64,000 bases of DNA, taken from contig CAZUDO010000072.1 in assembly GCA_964618895.1 (NCBI GenBank), positions 62,001 through 126,000 of the forward strand. The letters run 5' to 3'. Shown here one piece after another: positions 24,423 through 32,053 of this stretch (position 1 is the first letter of the stretch; each line of letters opens with the position of its first letter). The position numbers were made by a program, and so were the translations under genes. Source of the DNA: CAZUDO01 sp964618895 (lineage in GTDB: Bacteria > Desulfobacterota > Binatia > DP-6). The notes under the pieces are model-generated. The model ran no database searches, was not told where the DNA came from, and saw only the letters and a program-made list of their open reading frames with translations.

Positions 24423-25589
24423 ATGGCGTTGCGCTACTTCACGGCGGGGGAATCGCACGGTCCCGGCCTGACCGCGATCGTCGAGGGGTTCCCCGCGGGC
24501 GTCCCGATTGCGATCGAGACCATCAACCGCGACCTCGCCCGGCGCATGCTGGGCTACGGGCGCGGCGGGCGGATGAAGATCGAGCGCGACGAGGCGGTAA
24601 TCCGGTCCGGGGTCCGCTGGGGTGAATCGCTCGGTTCGCCGATCACGCTGTGGATCGAGAACAAGGACTGGCGGAACTGGGAGAAGAAGATGTCCCCGCG
24701 GGCGGAGGACCGCGACCCGAGCCTGGCCGTGACCCGGCCGCGTCCGGGCCACGCCGACCTGACGGGTGCCCTCAAGTACGATCACCATGACGTGCGCAAC
24801 ATCCTCGAGCGAGCGAGTGCCCGGGAGACCGCGGCGCGGGTGGCCCTGGGCGGTCTCGCCAAGTGTCTCCTCGCCCCGTTCGGCATCCGCGTGGTCGGGT
24901 GGGTGGCCGAGATCGGCGGTATCGCCGCCAACCACGCCGGCCTGTCACACGACACGATCTGCGCGCGCGCCGAAGAGTCGCAGGTCCGCGTTGGCGATCC
25001 CGACGCCGAAGCGCGCATCATCGCGCTCATCGACGAGTGCAAGAAGGCGGGCGACACGCTCGGGGGTGTCGTGGAGACGGTCGTGACCGGCCTGCCCCCG
25101 GGCCTGGGCAGCCACGCGCAGTGGGACCGCAAGCTCGACGCTCGACTCGCGTTCGCGCTCATGAGCGTGCAGGCCACCAAGGGCGTGGAAGTCGGCCTCG
25201 GCTTCGAGACGGCGCGCCGCCGCGGCTCGGCGGTGCACGACGAGATCCACTTCGACAAGTCGGGTGGTCGCTTCGAGCGACACACCAACAACGCGGGAGG
25301 CACCGAGGGTGGCATGTCCACCGGCGAGCCGATCGTCGTGCGCACGGCCTTCAAGCCGCTGGCGACGCTCATGAGCCCGCTCCACTCGGTCGACCTCGGC
25401 ACCAAGGAAGACGCCAAGGCGGCCATCGAGCGCTCCGACGTGGTCGCCGTGCCGGCGGCGGCGGTGATTGCCGAGGCGGTGGTTGCGATGGTGATCGCCG
25501 ATGCCTTCCTGGAGAAGTTCGGCGGGGATGCGCTCTCCGAGATCCGGCGCAACCTCGACGGGTACCTGGAGCATGTACGGAGCTTCTGA
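24423..25589 (+). CDS. aroC: Chorismate synthase
   Basis: Protein of 388 residues. It turns EPSP into chorismate with reduced FMN. Family signatures are FTAGESHGPGLTAIVEGFPAG, GYGRGGRMKIERD, RPRPGHADLTGALKY, RASARETAARVA and GGTEGGMSTGEPIVVR. It starts 1 bp after the pilQ stop, so it is cotranscribed with the pilus genes. pilQ-aroK-aroB is a known neighbourhood in proteobacteria; here aroC is placed in between. Confidence 0.97.
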   Translation: MALRYFTAGESHGPGLTAIVEGFPAGVPIAIETINRDLARRMLGYGRGGRMKIERDEAVIRSGVRWGESLGSPITLWIENKDWRNWEKKMSPRAEDRDPSLAVTRPRPGHADLTGALKYDHHDVRNILERASARETAARVALGGLAKCLLAPFGIRVVGWVAEIGGIAANHAGLSHDTICARAEESQVRVGDPDAEARIIALIDECKKAGDTLGGVVETVVTGLPPGLGSHAQWDRKLDARLAFALMSVQATKGVEVGLGFETARRRGSAVHDEIHFDKSGGRFERHTNNAGGTEGGMSTGEPIVVRTAFKPLATLMSPLHSVDLGTKEDAKAAIERSDVVAVPAAAVIAEAVVAMVIADAFLEKFGGDALSEIRRNLDGYLEHVRSF

Positions 25590-25590
25590 G

Positions 25591-26100
25591 GTGCCACAGA
25601 TCGTGCTGACCGGATTCATGGGCACGGGCAAGACCGAGGTCGGCCGCCGCCTGGCGCGTCTGCTCGGGCGCCCGTTCGTCGACACCGACGATCTGGTGGA
25701 AGCCGCCGCCGGCCGCTCGGTGGCCGACATTTTCACGGCCGAGGGCGAGCCGCGCTTCCGCGCGCTCGAGCGCGAGGCGGTCGAGCGGGCGTGCGGCGTG
25801 CCCGAGGCCGTGATTGCGACCGGTGGGGGCACGATCCTCGATCCCGAGAACCGCCGCCGCCTCGCCGCGGCCGGTCCGATCGTGTGCCTGGCGGCCCGTC
25901 CGGAGGTAATCCTCCGGCGCGTGCGCAACCCCGCCAGTCGTCCGTTGCTGGCCACTGCGCCCGACCGAGCCGGGCGGGTGGAGGCCCTGCTCGCAGCGCG
26001 GGCGTCTACCTATGCGCTGGCCTCCCACACGGTCGACACCAGCGGCCTCACGGTCGACGAAGTGGTCGAGCGCGTGCGTGATCTGGTGGCGGGAAGGTGA
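25591..26100 (+). CDS. aroK: Shikimate kinase
   Basis: Protein of 169 residues from the GTG at 25591 (VPQIVLTGFMGTGKTEVG), with GGAG eight bases before; an in-frame ATG at 25573 lies inside aroC and adds six residues. Walker A is GFMGTGKT (residues 8-15). The shikimate site includes the DTDD pair and the Arg in EPRFRALE, plus ATGGGTI; the LID region has RPLLA. It phosphorylates shikimate in the cytoplasm. Second of three aro genes behind pilQ. Confidence 0.95.
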   Translation: MPQIVLTGFMGTGKTEVGRRLARLLGRPFVDTDDLVEAAAGRSVADIFTAEGEPRFRALEREAVERACGVPEAVIATGGGTILDPENRRRLAAAGPIVCLAARPEVILRRVRNPASRPLLATAPDRAGRVEALLAARASTYALASHTVDTSGLTVDEVVERVRDLVAGR

Positions 26101-26134
26101 GCGGGCGATGGGGCGGACATCGGAGGCGCGGGTG

Positions 26135-27223
26135 ATGGTTGCCCCGGTGCGTGACGAGGTCGTCGTGGACCTTGGCCCGCGCTCGTATCCGGTGGTGGTG
26201 GGCGAACAGCTCCTCGCCGAGGTGGGCAGCCGGGTGCACGCACGCGGGTATCGTGACCGCTGCGCCCTCATCACCAGCGAGCGCGTCGGCGCGCTCTACC
26301 GCGACACCGTCCTGACCTCGCTCCGGACCGCCGGGTTCACGCCCGTCATCATCCAGATTCCGGATGGCGAGGAACACAAGAACCTCGCCTGGGCGGCCGT
26401 CGTCGCCGACCGGTTGCTCGAGGCCGGGGTCGAGCGCCGCTGGCCGGTGATCGCCCTCGGGGGCGGCGTGGTAGGGGATCTGGCCGGGTTCGTCGCGGCG
26501 ACGGTGCTGCGCGGCCTACCGACCGTCCTCATTCCCACGACCCTGCTCGCGCAGGTCGATGCCGCCATCGGCGGCAAGACCGGCGTGAATCACGTCCTGG
26601 GCAAGAACCTGCTCGGGGCGTTCCATCAGCCGGGGTTGGTAGTGGCGGACGTGGGCACGCTGCGTACGCTGCCGCGACGCGAGTTCCTGGCCGGCCTGGC
26701 CGAGGTCGTGAAGTACGGGGTGATCGGCGATCCGGCCCTGTTCCGTACCCTCGAGACCGGCCGGGACGCGCTGTTGGCCCTGCGGCCGGAGGCCCTCGTG
26801 CCGGTGGTGAGCGCGTGCGCGCGTCAGAAAGCGGCGGTCGTGGCCGCCGACGAGCGCGAAGAGCGCGGCGACCGGGCGGTGCTCAACTTCGGGCACACGC
26901 TCGGGCATGCCGTGGAGACGCTCACCGGGTACACGGAGTTCCTCCACGGGGAGGCGGTGGCCATCGGCATGGTGGCCGCGGCGCGCGTGTCGCAGGCGCT
27001 CGGCCGCTGCGAGGCGACGACCGTGGCGCGTCTGGAGCGCCTGCTCAAGGATATCGGCCTGCCGACCGAGATCCCGAAGGGCCTCGTGCCCTCGGCGCTC
27101 GCGCTCGCCATGCAACGCGACAAGAAGTCGGCGGCAGGCCGGGTGCGCTTCGTATGTCTGGAGGAGATCGGTCGGACGGTGTTCGTGGAGCTTTCGGGAC
27201 AAGAGATCGTGAGCCATCTCTGA
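26135..27223 (+). CDS. aroB: 3-dehydroquinate synthase
   Basis: Protein of 362 residues from ATG 26135, with GGAGG eight bases before; ATG 26108 would add nine residues. NAD and Zn enzyme that closes DAHP to dehydroquinate. Visible are IPDGEEHKNL, GGGVVGDLAGFVAAT, PTTLLAQVDAAIGGKTGVNH, GLAEVVKYGVI and the zinc ligands in LNFGHTLGHAVE and LHGEAVAIGM. It ends the pilM-aroB operon. Together with aroC and aroK it covers three of the seven shikimate steps. Confidence 0.96.
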   Translation: MVAPVRDEVVVDLGPRSYPVVVGEQLLAEVGSRVHARGYRDRCALITSERVGALYRDTVLTSLRTAGFTPVIIQIPDGEEHKNLAWAAVVADRLLEAGVERRWPVIALGGGVVGDLAGFVAATVLRGLPTVLIPTTLLAQVDAAIGGKTGVNHVLGKNLLGAFHQPGLVVADVGTLRTLPRREFLAGLAEVVKYGVIGDPALFRTLETGRDALLALRPEALVPVVSACARQKAAVVAADEREERGDRAVLNFGHTLGHAVETLTGYTEFLHGEAVAIGMVAAARVSQALGRCEATTVARLERLLKDIGLPTEIPKGLVPSALALAMQRDKKSAAGRVRFVCLEEIGRTVFVELSGQEIVSHL

Positions 27224-27264
27224 CGCGTGCAGGCGTCGGGGCTGGAGGGGCGGGGAGGAGAGTC

Positions 27265-28191
27265 ATGCGGATCATGGGACGAGGGTCGATGCGCGTGGTG
27301 GCGATGATGTTCGCCACCGTGCTCGTGGCCCGGGCAGCCGAGGCGGGCAACAACCCGAACGGGATCGTGTTCCGGGCGGTCGGGTGGTTCAAGGGCAAGG
27401 CCGAGATCACGGCCGGCCAGATCAAGTGCGAGATCCCGACCGTGTCCGGAGCGATCGGCGACGGGGCGTTCTCGGTCGGGCTGTGGAACACCTACGGCAG
27501 CCAGACCCTATTCTTCCCCGACACGAGCAACCCATTCGGGAACCCGTGCGGCGGCTGGCTGCAGTTGCAGAACAACCTGCGTGACCAGGCGCTCAACGTG
27601 ACCTCTGTCGAGCTGCGCTTCAAGATTCTGGGCGCCAAACGCTTCCGCCAGTCGGTCGTCACGAGCAAGGGGTTCCCGGTGGCATGCCGCGACTTCAAGC
27701 GCGAGACGGTCTACCTGGGCTATCGGATCAACCCCATCAACAGTAGCCAGAACACGAGCTCGAGCGGGGCACCCAACGTGATCTTCTCGCAGATTCTCCC
27801 GACCGTCAGCCCCCAGCTGCTCTCGTGTCTGCGCGGCCAGTATGCCGGCCTCCCGACCGACACGTACACGTCCTTTCCGCTCAGGATCCGGGCCACCGCG
27901 GTGGCCGTGAGCGACGCGGGTGACACATATCGCTCGAACGTCGTCCCGTACACGCTCAGCATGCGCCACACGTGCGGCAACGGACGCGTGGACGACGGGG
28001 AGATCTGTGACCCGAGCCCGCAGGCGCCGCTCACCTGCTTCGGCTTCTGCAACGGCGGCGACCCCACGGCGGTGCCGCCGGCGATCGGGCAGTGCGCGCA
28101 GGACGCGAGCATCGGGTGCACGACCGATGCGGACTGCGGTGGCGTCTGCGTCGCGGCGGGCCAACCCTCCGAGTGTGTGTGCGTGTATTGA
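27265..28191 (+). CDS. Secreted Cys-rich protein with CGNGxxDxGExCD module
   Basis: Protein of 308 residues from ATG 27265 behind GGGGAGGAG. Signal peptide residues 1-27 (ending ARAAEAG). The first 230 residues are a beta-rich region with few Cys. The tail carries CGNGRVDDGEICDPSPQ, then dense Cys ending in CTTDADCGGVCVAAG and CVCVY. The CGNG-D-GE-CD module is known from secreted proteins of myxobacteria and related phyla; function is unknown. Its TGA overlaps the next start (TGATG), so it is coupled to the DUF1573 gene. It shares the 'DxDCGG' Cys style with the two proteins at 61-64 kb. Confidence 0.72.
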   Translation: MRIMGRGSMRVVAMMFATVLVARAAEAGNNPNGIVFRAVGWFKGKAEITAGQIKCEIPTVSGAIGDGAFSVGLWNTYGSQTLFFPDTSNPFGNPCGGWLQLQNNLRDQALNVTSVELRFKILGAKRFRQSVVTSKGFPVACRDFKRETVYLGYRINPINSSQNTSSSGAPNVIFSQILPTVSPQLLSCLRGQYAGLPTDTYTSFPLRIRATAVAVSDAGDTYRSNVVPYTLSMRHTCGNGRVDDGEICDPSPQAPLTCFGFCNGGDPTAVPPAIGQCAQDASIGCTTDADCGGVCVAAGQPSECVCVY

Positions 28192-28934
28192 TGCGTGTCG
28201 GGCGATGGGGGCGACCATGGGCGGGTGCCTTGGTCGCTCTCGTGGCCGTTCCCGCAGTGGCTGATGCGCAGCCCCGCGTGACCATCCCGGAGCCCGTGCA
28301 CGACTTCGGGACGGTCGAGCGCGGAGCGGCCATCGACCATACGTTCGTGCTGCAGAACACAGGGGACACGGTCCTGCGCATCGAGCAGGTGAAGAGCTCG
28401 TGCGGCTGTACGGTCGCCGTGGCCTCCGCGCGCGACGTCCCCCCCGGGGGTGCGGGAAGGGTGACGGTCACGCTCGACACGACCCGCCTGGCGGGGACGA
28501 CCAGGAAAGTCGCTACGGTCTACACCAGCGACCCCGCGGCCCCGGCCGTCGGCCTGACGCTGGCCGGGCAGGTGAGCGCAGATCTCGTGGTGGCCCCCAC
28601 CCCGTTGTACTTCGGCCGGGTCCGCCGCGGGCAGCGGGTCGAGCGCGAGCTGCTGATCACGTCGGGGCGACCGGGAGCGGCGTACGTCGTCACCGCGGTC
28701 GAGAGCAGCAACCCGGCGGTGCGGGCGCGCCTGGAGCCGGGCCCCGACGGCCAGGGCCAGCGCGTGATCGTGAGCCTCGACGATGAGTTGCCCCCGGGAC
28801 AGCTGAGCGACCAGCTCACGCTCCGGACCTCGAGTCCCCGCGAGCCGGTGCTCACGGTGCCGGTCCTGGCACGGATCGAGGGCGACGCCGCGGCGGCGCT
28901 CGGTGGGGCCCGGGTCGTGCGCGCGACCCGCTAG
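28191..28934 (+). CDS. DUF1573 domain secreted protein
   Basis: Protein of 247 residues from ATG 28191. Signal peptide to about residue 26 (VAVPAVADAQ). The DUF1573/ASH-like Ig fold follows: VHDFGTVERGAAIDHTFVLQNTGDTVLRIEQVKSSCGCTVA, with the diagnostic SSCGCT. A second Ig-like repeat (LYFGRVRRGQRVERELLITS) fills the C-terminal half. Such proteins are exported and of unknown function. The stop TAG coincides with the left edge of the 290-bp repeat that borders the accessory island, which suggests the old neighbour downstream was mfd. Confidence 0.82.
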   Translation: MRVGRWGRPWAGALVALVAVPAVADAQPRVTIPEPVHDFGTVERGAAIDHTFVLQNTGDTVLRIEQVKSSCGCTVAVASARDVPPGGAGRVTVTLDTTRLAGTTRKVATVYTSDPAAPAVGLTLAGQVSADLVVAPTPLYFGRVRRGQRVERELLITSGRPGAAYVVTAVESSNPAVRARLEPGPDGQGQRVIVSLDDELPPGQLSDQLTLRTSSPREPVLTVPVLARIEGDAAAALGGARVVRATR

Positions 28935-29224
28935 GACGCCTGTCGGAGCCGCGGGTCGCGAGGACGGGCCCCGGGGTCTCCGCTTCGGCTCCTCGGCGAC
29001 GCGCGGCGTAGCCTCGGTCGCGTGGCACGTGCGCCTTCGGAGAGGCGCTGCGACCCCGGGGCCCGCCCTCGCGGCCCGCGCTGTGACGGGCTTCGGTGGG
29101 TCGACGCGCGTACCGCTTGCCCCACCGGCGAGCGGTCGGTGTCGTCACGCGCCACGGCGACGCGCCCGGCGCGTCGGCGGGCCCGTCCGATGTCCGCGAC
29201 GTCTCTGCAGGATCTTGTCGCGCG
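28933..29224 (+). repeat. Left copy of ~290-bp direct repeat, with truncated mfd 5' end
   Basis: This segment is an imperfect copy of 31764-32053. It holds palindromic element E1 and then, at 29190-29224, ATG plus the first 35 bases of mfd (identical to 32019-32053 except one T/C). The homology stops abruptly at 29224. It looks like the original mfd promoter/5' end, cut by the island, or the duplication left by its arrival. Confidence 0.85.
28951..29079. repeat. Palindromic element E1 (interior inverted relative to E2)
   Basis: Arms 28951-28978 and 29052-29079 are 28-base inverted repeats with two mismatches. The 73-base interior (28979-29051) is the reverse complement of the E2 interior with about five differences, while the flanks of E1 and E2 are in the same orientation. 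No coding capacity is apparent. Confidence 0.88.
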
Positions 29225-29576
29225 GGCACTTGGTCCGAAATGTCGGCGCTACATTCCGACCATGCCCGTCGGGGAGCGCAGCCCCTCGGGGAGTCGGCGC
29301 CCGAAGCGGCACACCGCCCGGAGCACTCAAGCGGTACCCGAAGACCCGGGTCCTCTGGTGATGCACCCGGGCCGCGCTACGGTGAGCCGGCGCGCAGCGC
29401 GTCCAGGCGGGTGCGGAGCGCGGCCTGCACGGCGGCCGTGGCCGGCGTAGCTACTCGGGTCCGGGTAGGTGTGTTCGAGCAACACGTCGGTTCGCCATCC
29501 GCTCGGGTCGCCGAGCAGGAGCGGTACCAGGCTGCGCCGCCTCGTCGTAGTTCCAGGGTTGTCCTGCCCACGGGCC
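29225..29576. other. Non-coding stretch at the left side of the island
   Basis: About 350 bases between the truncated mfd repeat and the TumA gene. No convincing ORF. A small imperfect dyad (GGTCCGAAATGT..ACATTCCGACC, 29232-29261) lies at the left end and could be an operator or a recombination site. Otherwise I see only GC-rich sequence without a recognisable feature. Confidence 0.4.
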
Positions 29577-29948
29577 TCAGACCGCGATCCTCAGGACGAT
29601 CTCCGTCGCGTCGCTGCGCAGCCGGCTCGATATCCCGCGTCGCGTCGTCCCCATCGTGATGAGACCAAGGTCGCGCAACGCTTCGACGTCCCGGTAGACG
29701 GACTTGAAGTCACGCCTTGCCAGCCGAGCGAGCTCGGCGACCGAGGCCGGCTTCCGCTCGCGCACCATACGCACGAGGGCGAGCCGCTTCTCCGTCAGCG
29801 CCGCGCGAACTGCCTCGAGACTCTCGAAGTACTCACCGCGCCGCTTCACGACCCGCTTCCGGACCTGGAGGGCCCGCATCGTGTCGATCGCATCGTCGAG
29901 CACCTGCTCGACTGACCTGATCTTCACGCGAATGGTCTTTAGTGCCAT
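29577..29948 (-). CDS. TumA-like HTH antitoxin
   Basis: Protein of 123 residues from ATG 29948 with GAGGGAG before it; a GTG at 29954 overlapping the toxin stop is an alternative. The N-terminal part is helical and basic; the C-terminal half is a winged helix of MarR/HVO_A0114 type (VAELARLARRDFKSVYRDVEALRDLGLI). It follows the TumE-like toxin gene directly, as in TumE-TumA type II toxin-antitoxin pairs. It probably neutralises the toxin and represses the operon through the palindrome at the toxin start codon. Confidence 0.72.
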   Translation of the reverse strand: MALKTIRVKIRSVEQVLDDAIDTMRALQVRKRVVKRRGEYFESLEAVRAALTEKRLALVRMVRERKPASVAELARLARRDFKSVYRDVEALRDLGLITMGTTRRGISSRLRSDATEIVLRIAV

Positions 29949-29950
29949 GG

Positions 29951-30250
29951 TCACTCTCCCTCCTTGCGCGCTCTCCGGGCACTCTCCACATCTTTCATGA
30001 AGTCCGCACGCAGTTTGTCGAGGCTCTCGAACTCGTAGCGCTCCTGCTTGCCACCGAGATGCCGGTGATGCCCCTTCGGGGCGTGGTTGTCATAGCCCAC
30101 GAGGACGATGCCGTTCCGGACCGCAACGAAAGAGTATCGGAACCCGTCCGGATACTGCGCCGACCTGCTGACCCGCCACACCCTGAACTCGACGATGATC
30201 CCGTCGGCTGTGCAGACCTTCTCGCGAAGGACCAGCTCAGCCTTCGGCAT
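29951..30250 (-). CDS. TumE-family toxin (DUF6516)
   Basis: Protein of 99 residues. The sequence KAELVLREKVCTADGIIVEFRVWRV, YSFVAVRNGIVLVGYDNHAPKGHHRH and the following YEFESLDKLRADFMKDV match the TumE/DUF6516 family, compact toxins beside HTH antitoxins. The conserved GYDNxxxKGxHxH stretch is the probable active region. The start codon lies inside a perfect 8-bp palindrome. The gene is first, the antitoxin second, the reverse of VapBC order. The toxic target is unknown to me. Confidence 0.75.
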   Translation of the reverse strand: MPKAELVLREKVCTADGIIVEFRVWRVSRSAQYPDGFRYSFVAVRNGIVLVGYDNHAPKGHHRHLGGKQERYEFESLDKLRADFMKDVESARRARKEGE

Positions 30251-30270
30251 ATGGCTCTCAATGCCATATG
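30248..30270. promoter_or_regulatory. Palindrome CATATGGC-N7-GCCATATG over the toxin start
   Basis: Perfect 8-bp inverted repeat with a 7-base spacer (30248-30255, 30263-30270). The left arm contains the TumE start codon. It is AT-richer than its surroundings and suits an autoregulatory operator for the HTH antitoxin; the adjacent AT-rich core could also serve as -10 region of a nearly leaderless transcript. Confidence 0.5.
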
Positions 30271-30620
30271 TTGGCGACGCGGAGCAAGCAGTTGCGTCGG
30301 GCGTGCTTCGGGCTCACCGAGGTGCAGCGGAGCCTGTTTCCGCTGGGCGTATCGACGCTCTGGCAGCCGCGGCATCCGCGCGAGCCGGGGCGAGGGCAGT
30401 GGTAGAAGTGACAGCCTCCGCCGCGAGGCTCGTCGCCGTTGTCGAAGTTGGGCGTCCCGGAGCACGTCAGGAGGAAGGATTACCCGGCGAAGTTGACCGA
30501 CCGTTCCTTCTCGGAGGTCAATATCCGCCCGGCTCCTGCGGGCGCTGCGATACGCTCGTCGCGCTCCGACGGCACCTGTGGCGCCTTGACCGACGTCCGA
30601 GGTAAGTGCATCGTCAGTGC
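30271..30620. other. Non-coding gap between the two toxin-antitoxin pairs
   Basis: About 350 bases between divergent TumE and VapB. No supported gene. TTGACC (30493) and GGTCAA form a loose dyad, with CAATAT behind; this might include the vapBC promoter but the spacing is poor. Confidence 0.35.
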
Positions 30621-30854
30621 ATGGCCGTCAAGACCATCACCATCGACCTGGAGGCGTATGAGATCCTGTCGCGCTGCAAGCGGAAGGGAGAGTCCTTCTC
30701 TCAGACCATCAAGCATCGGCTTGGCCGTCGCGTCACCGGCGAGGATCTCCGTGCTGCCGTCGCGCGCACGCGACTCTCGGAGCGCACGCTCGACGCGATC
30801 GAATCGCAGGTGAGGGCTCGCCGGTCGAGTCCCGCTCGTCGCATCAAGCTGTGA
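30621..30854 (+). CDS. vapB: VapB-type antitoxin
   Basis: Protein of 77 residues from ATG 30621 (MAVKTITIDLEAYEILSRCKRKGESFSQTIKHRLG), a match to the VapB (PF02697-like) antitoxins: a beta strand plus helix-turn-helix of ribbon-helix-helix style, then a basic C-terminal tail that wraps the toxin. A GTG at 30606 would add five residues. The stop overlaps the vapC GTG (GTGA). It should inhibit VapC and bind its own promoter. Confidence 0.8.
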   Translation: MAVKTITIDLEAYEILSRCKRKGESFSQTIKHRLGRRVTGEDLRAAVARTRLSERTLDAIESQVRARRSSPARRIKL

Positions 30855-31255
30855 TCCACGCGGATACCTCGTTCCTGGTCGATCTGCTCCGCGATGCGGC
30901 GCGCGGCATCCGTGGACCGGCCACGATGCTCCTCGAGGAGGTCGCACGCGAGGAGATACGCGTAGGCGTTCACGTCGTGTGCGAGCTGCTCGCGGGCGCA
31001 GAGGGCTTGCAGCGCCCCACCGTCGAGCGGCAGCGTGTGCGCCGGCTGTGTGGCAGCCTCGTCGTGAGCTATCCGGACGAACGATTCGCATCGGTCTACG
31101 CGAGGCTTCTGGCCGCGTTGCGCGGCGGTGGCCGGCCGATCGCCACGATGGACCTGCTGATTGCGACGGCAGCGATCGTCGACGATGCGGCCATCGTCAC
31201 GCGGAACACGAAGCACTTCAGCCGCGTTCCTGGCCTGGAGATACGCGGTTACTGA
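30851..31255 (+). CDS. vapC: VapC PIN-domain ribonuclease toxin
   Basis: Protein of 134 residues, GTG start overlapping vapB. PIN signature: Asp in HADTSFLVDLL (about residue 4), Glu in HVVCELLAGAEG, and the C-terminal acidic pair in PIATMDLLIATAAIVDDAAIVTRNTKHFSRVPGLEI (the typical 'D-x-I/L-IA..A...G/D..VTRN..HF..v.gL'). It cleaves RNA, often tRNA anticodon loops, when freed from VapB. It is the last intact gene of the island before mfd. Confidence 0.88.
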   Translation: MIHADTSFLVDLLRDAARGIRGPATMLLEEVAREEIRVGVHVVCELLAGAEGLQRPTVERQRVRRLCGSLVVSYPDERFASVYARLLAALRGGGRPIATMDLLIATAAIVDDAAIVTRNTKHFSRVPGLEIRGY

Positions 31256-31606
31256 GGCCCGACGTGACACTATGGTGGTCGGCCTTGCCTTGCACGCGGA
31301 AGTGCTGCCGGGGGAGACTGGCGCCAGGTCTGGAGAGACCATGAACGGGCGCGAGTGGTGCAGTGGTCGCACCGATGCCGGGCGTACGCCGTCGACCTGC
31401 ACGACGTGCGGAAGTGAGAGCCCTGCGGGGGTACGCCTGTCGTCGGCGACCGTGGCACGTAGACGCCGGCCATGCGGAGCGCGGCAAGCGGGCGTGGTGC
31501 CAGCCCGATGGACCGTGGGCCAACGGGCGCGATGCTTCAGCCGTCGCAGCGGGAACACCTCGTTGCAGCGCCTCGCATGTTCGTTTGACTCCTCCACCAC
31601 TTACCC
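31256..31606. other. Unassigned stretch at the right side of the island
   Basis: About 350 bases after vapC. Only short frames without RBS or recognisable protein similarity are present. It leads into the acyl-CoA dehydrogenase scrap and looks like decayed accessory DNA. Confidence 0.4.
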
Positions 31607-31744
31607 ACCGCCAAGGCGTGGCAGCGCGCCCTCTTCGAGGCCGGCTACGTCGCCATGCGCTGGCCGCGAGAGTATGGCGGCCAGGGCGCCGACCTGATGA
31701 CGCAGACGATCGTCGACGAGGGAGCTGGTCAGCACCGGTGCTGA
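31607..31744 (+). pseudogene. Acyl-CoA dehydrogenase N-terminal fragment
   Basis: The translated frame from 31607 reads TAKAWQRALFEAGYVAMRWP followed by REYGGQGADLMTQTIVDEG and then a stop. This is the WQ..L...GY/W.a..WP.EYGG.Ga segment near the N terminus of acyl-CoA dehydrogenases. No start and no downstream flavin domains are present, so it is a remnant of about 40 codons, presumably carried in with the island. It ends 20 bp before the right repeat copy. Confidence 0.65.
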
Positions 31745-31763
31745 ACCACGACCTGGCCCGTCC

Positions 31764-32053
31764 AGGACGCCCGTCTCAGCGCGGGCCGCGAGGGCGGGCC
31801 CCGGGGTCGCAGCGCCGCTCCGAAGGCGCACGCGCCGCGCGATCGAGGCGACGCCGCGCGTCGCCGAGGAGCCGAAGCGGAGACCCCGGGGCCCGCCCTC
31901 GCGGCCCGCGGCTCCGACGAGCATCGCTGGGTCGACGCGCGGGCCGCTTGCCCAACCGGCGAGCGGTCGGTATCGTCGCGTGCCCGGCGACGCGCCCGGC
32001 GCGTCGGCGGGCCGCCCGATGTCCGCGACGTCTCTGCAGGATCTCGTCGCGCG
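31764..32053 (+). repeat. Right copy of ~290-bp direct repeat, joined to intact mfd
   Basis: Imperfect copy of 28933-29224. It holds element E2, the mfd upstream region (GGGTCGACGCG..; CGGCGAGCGGTCGGT..) and continues into the mfd coding start at 32019. It shares the same order of flank-E-flank-ATG with the left copy, so the two enclose about 2.5 kb. Confidence 0.85.
31780..31910. repeat. Palindromic element E2
   Basis: Arms 31780-31808 and 31882-31910 are a perfect 29-bp inverted repeat. The 73-base interior (31809-31881) ends with TCGCCGAGGAGCCGAAGCGG, shared with E3. Same family as E1 and E3. Strong RNA or DNA hairpin about 110 bases before mfd. Confidence 0.9.

Noticed and set aside
29022..29659. 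Overlapping frames across E1 and the left repeat copy
   Set aside because: They run through palindromic non-coding DNA and repeat at E2; no protein similarity and no RBS.
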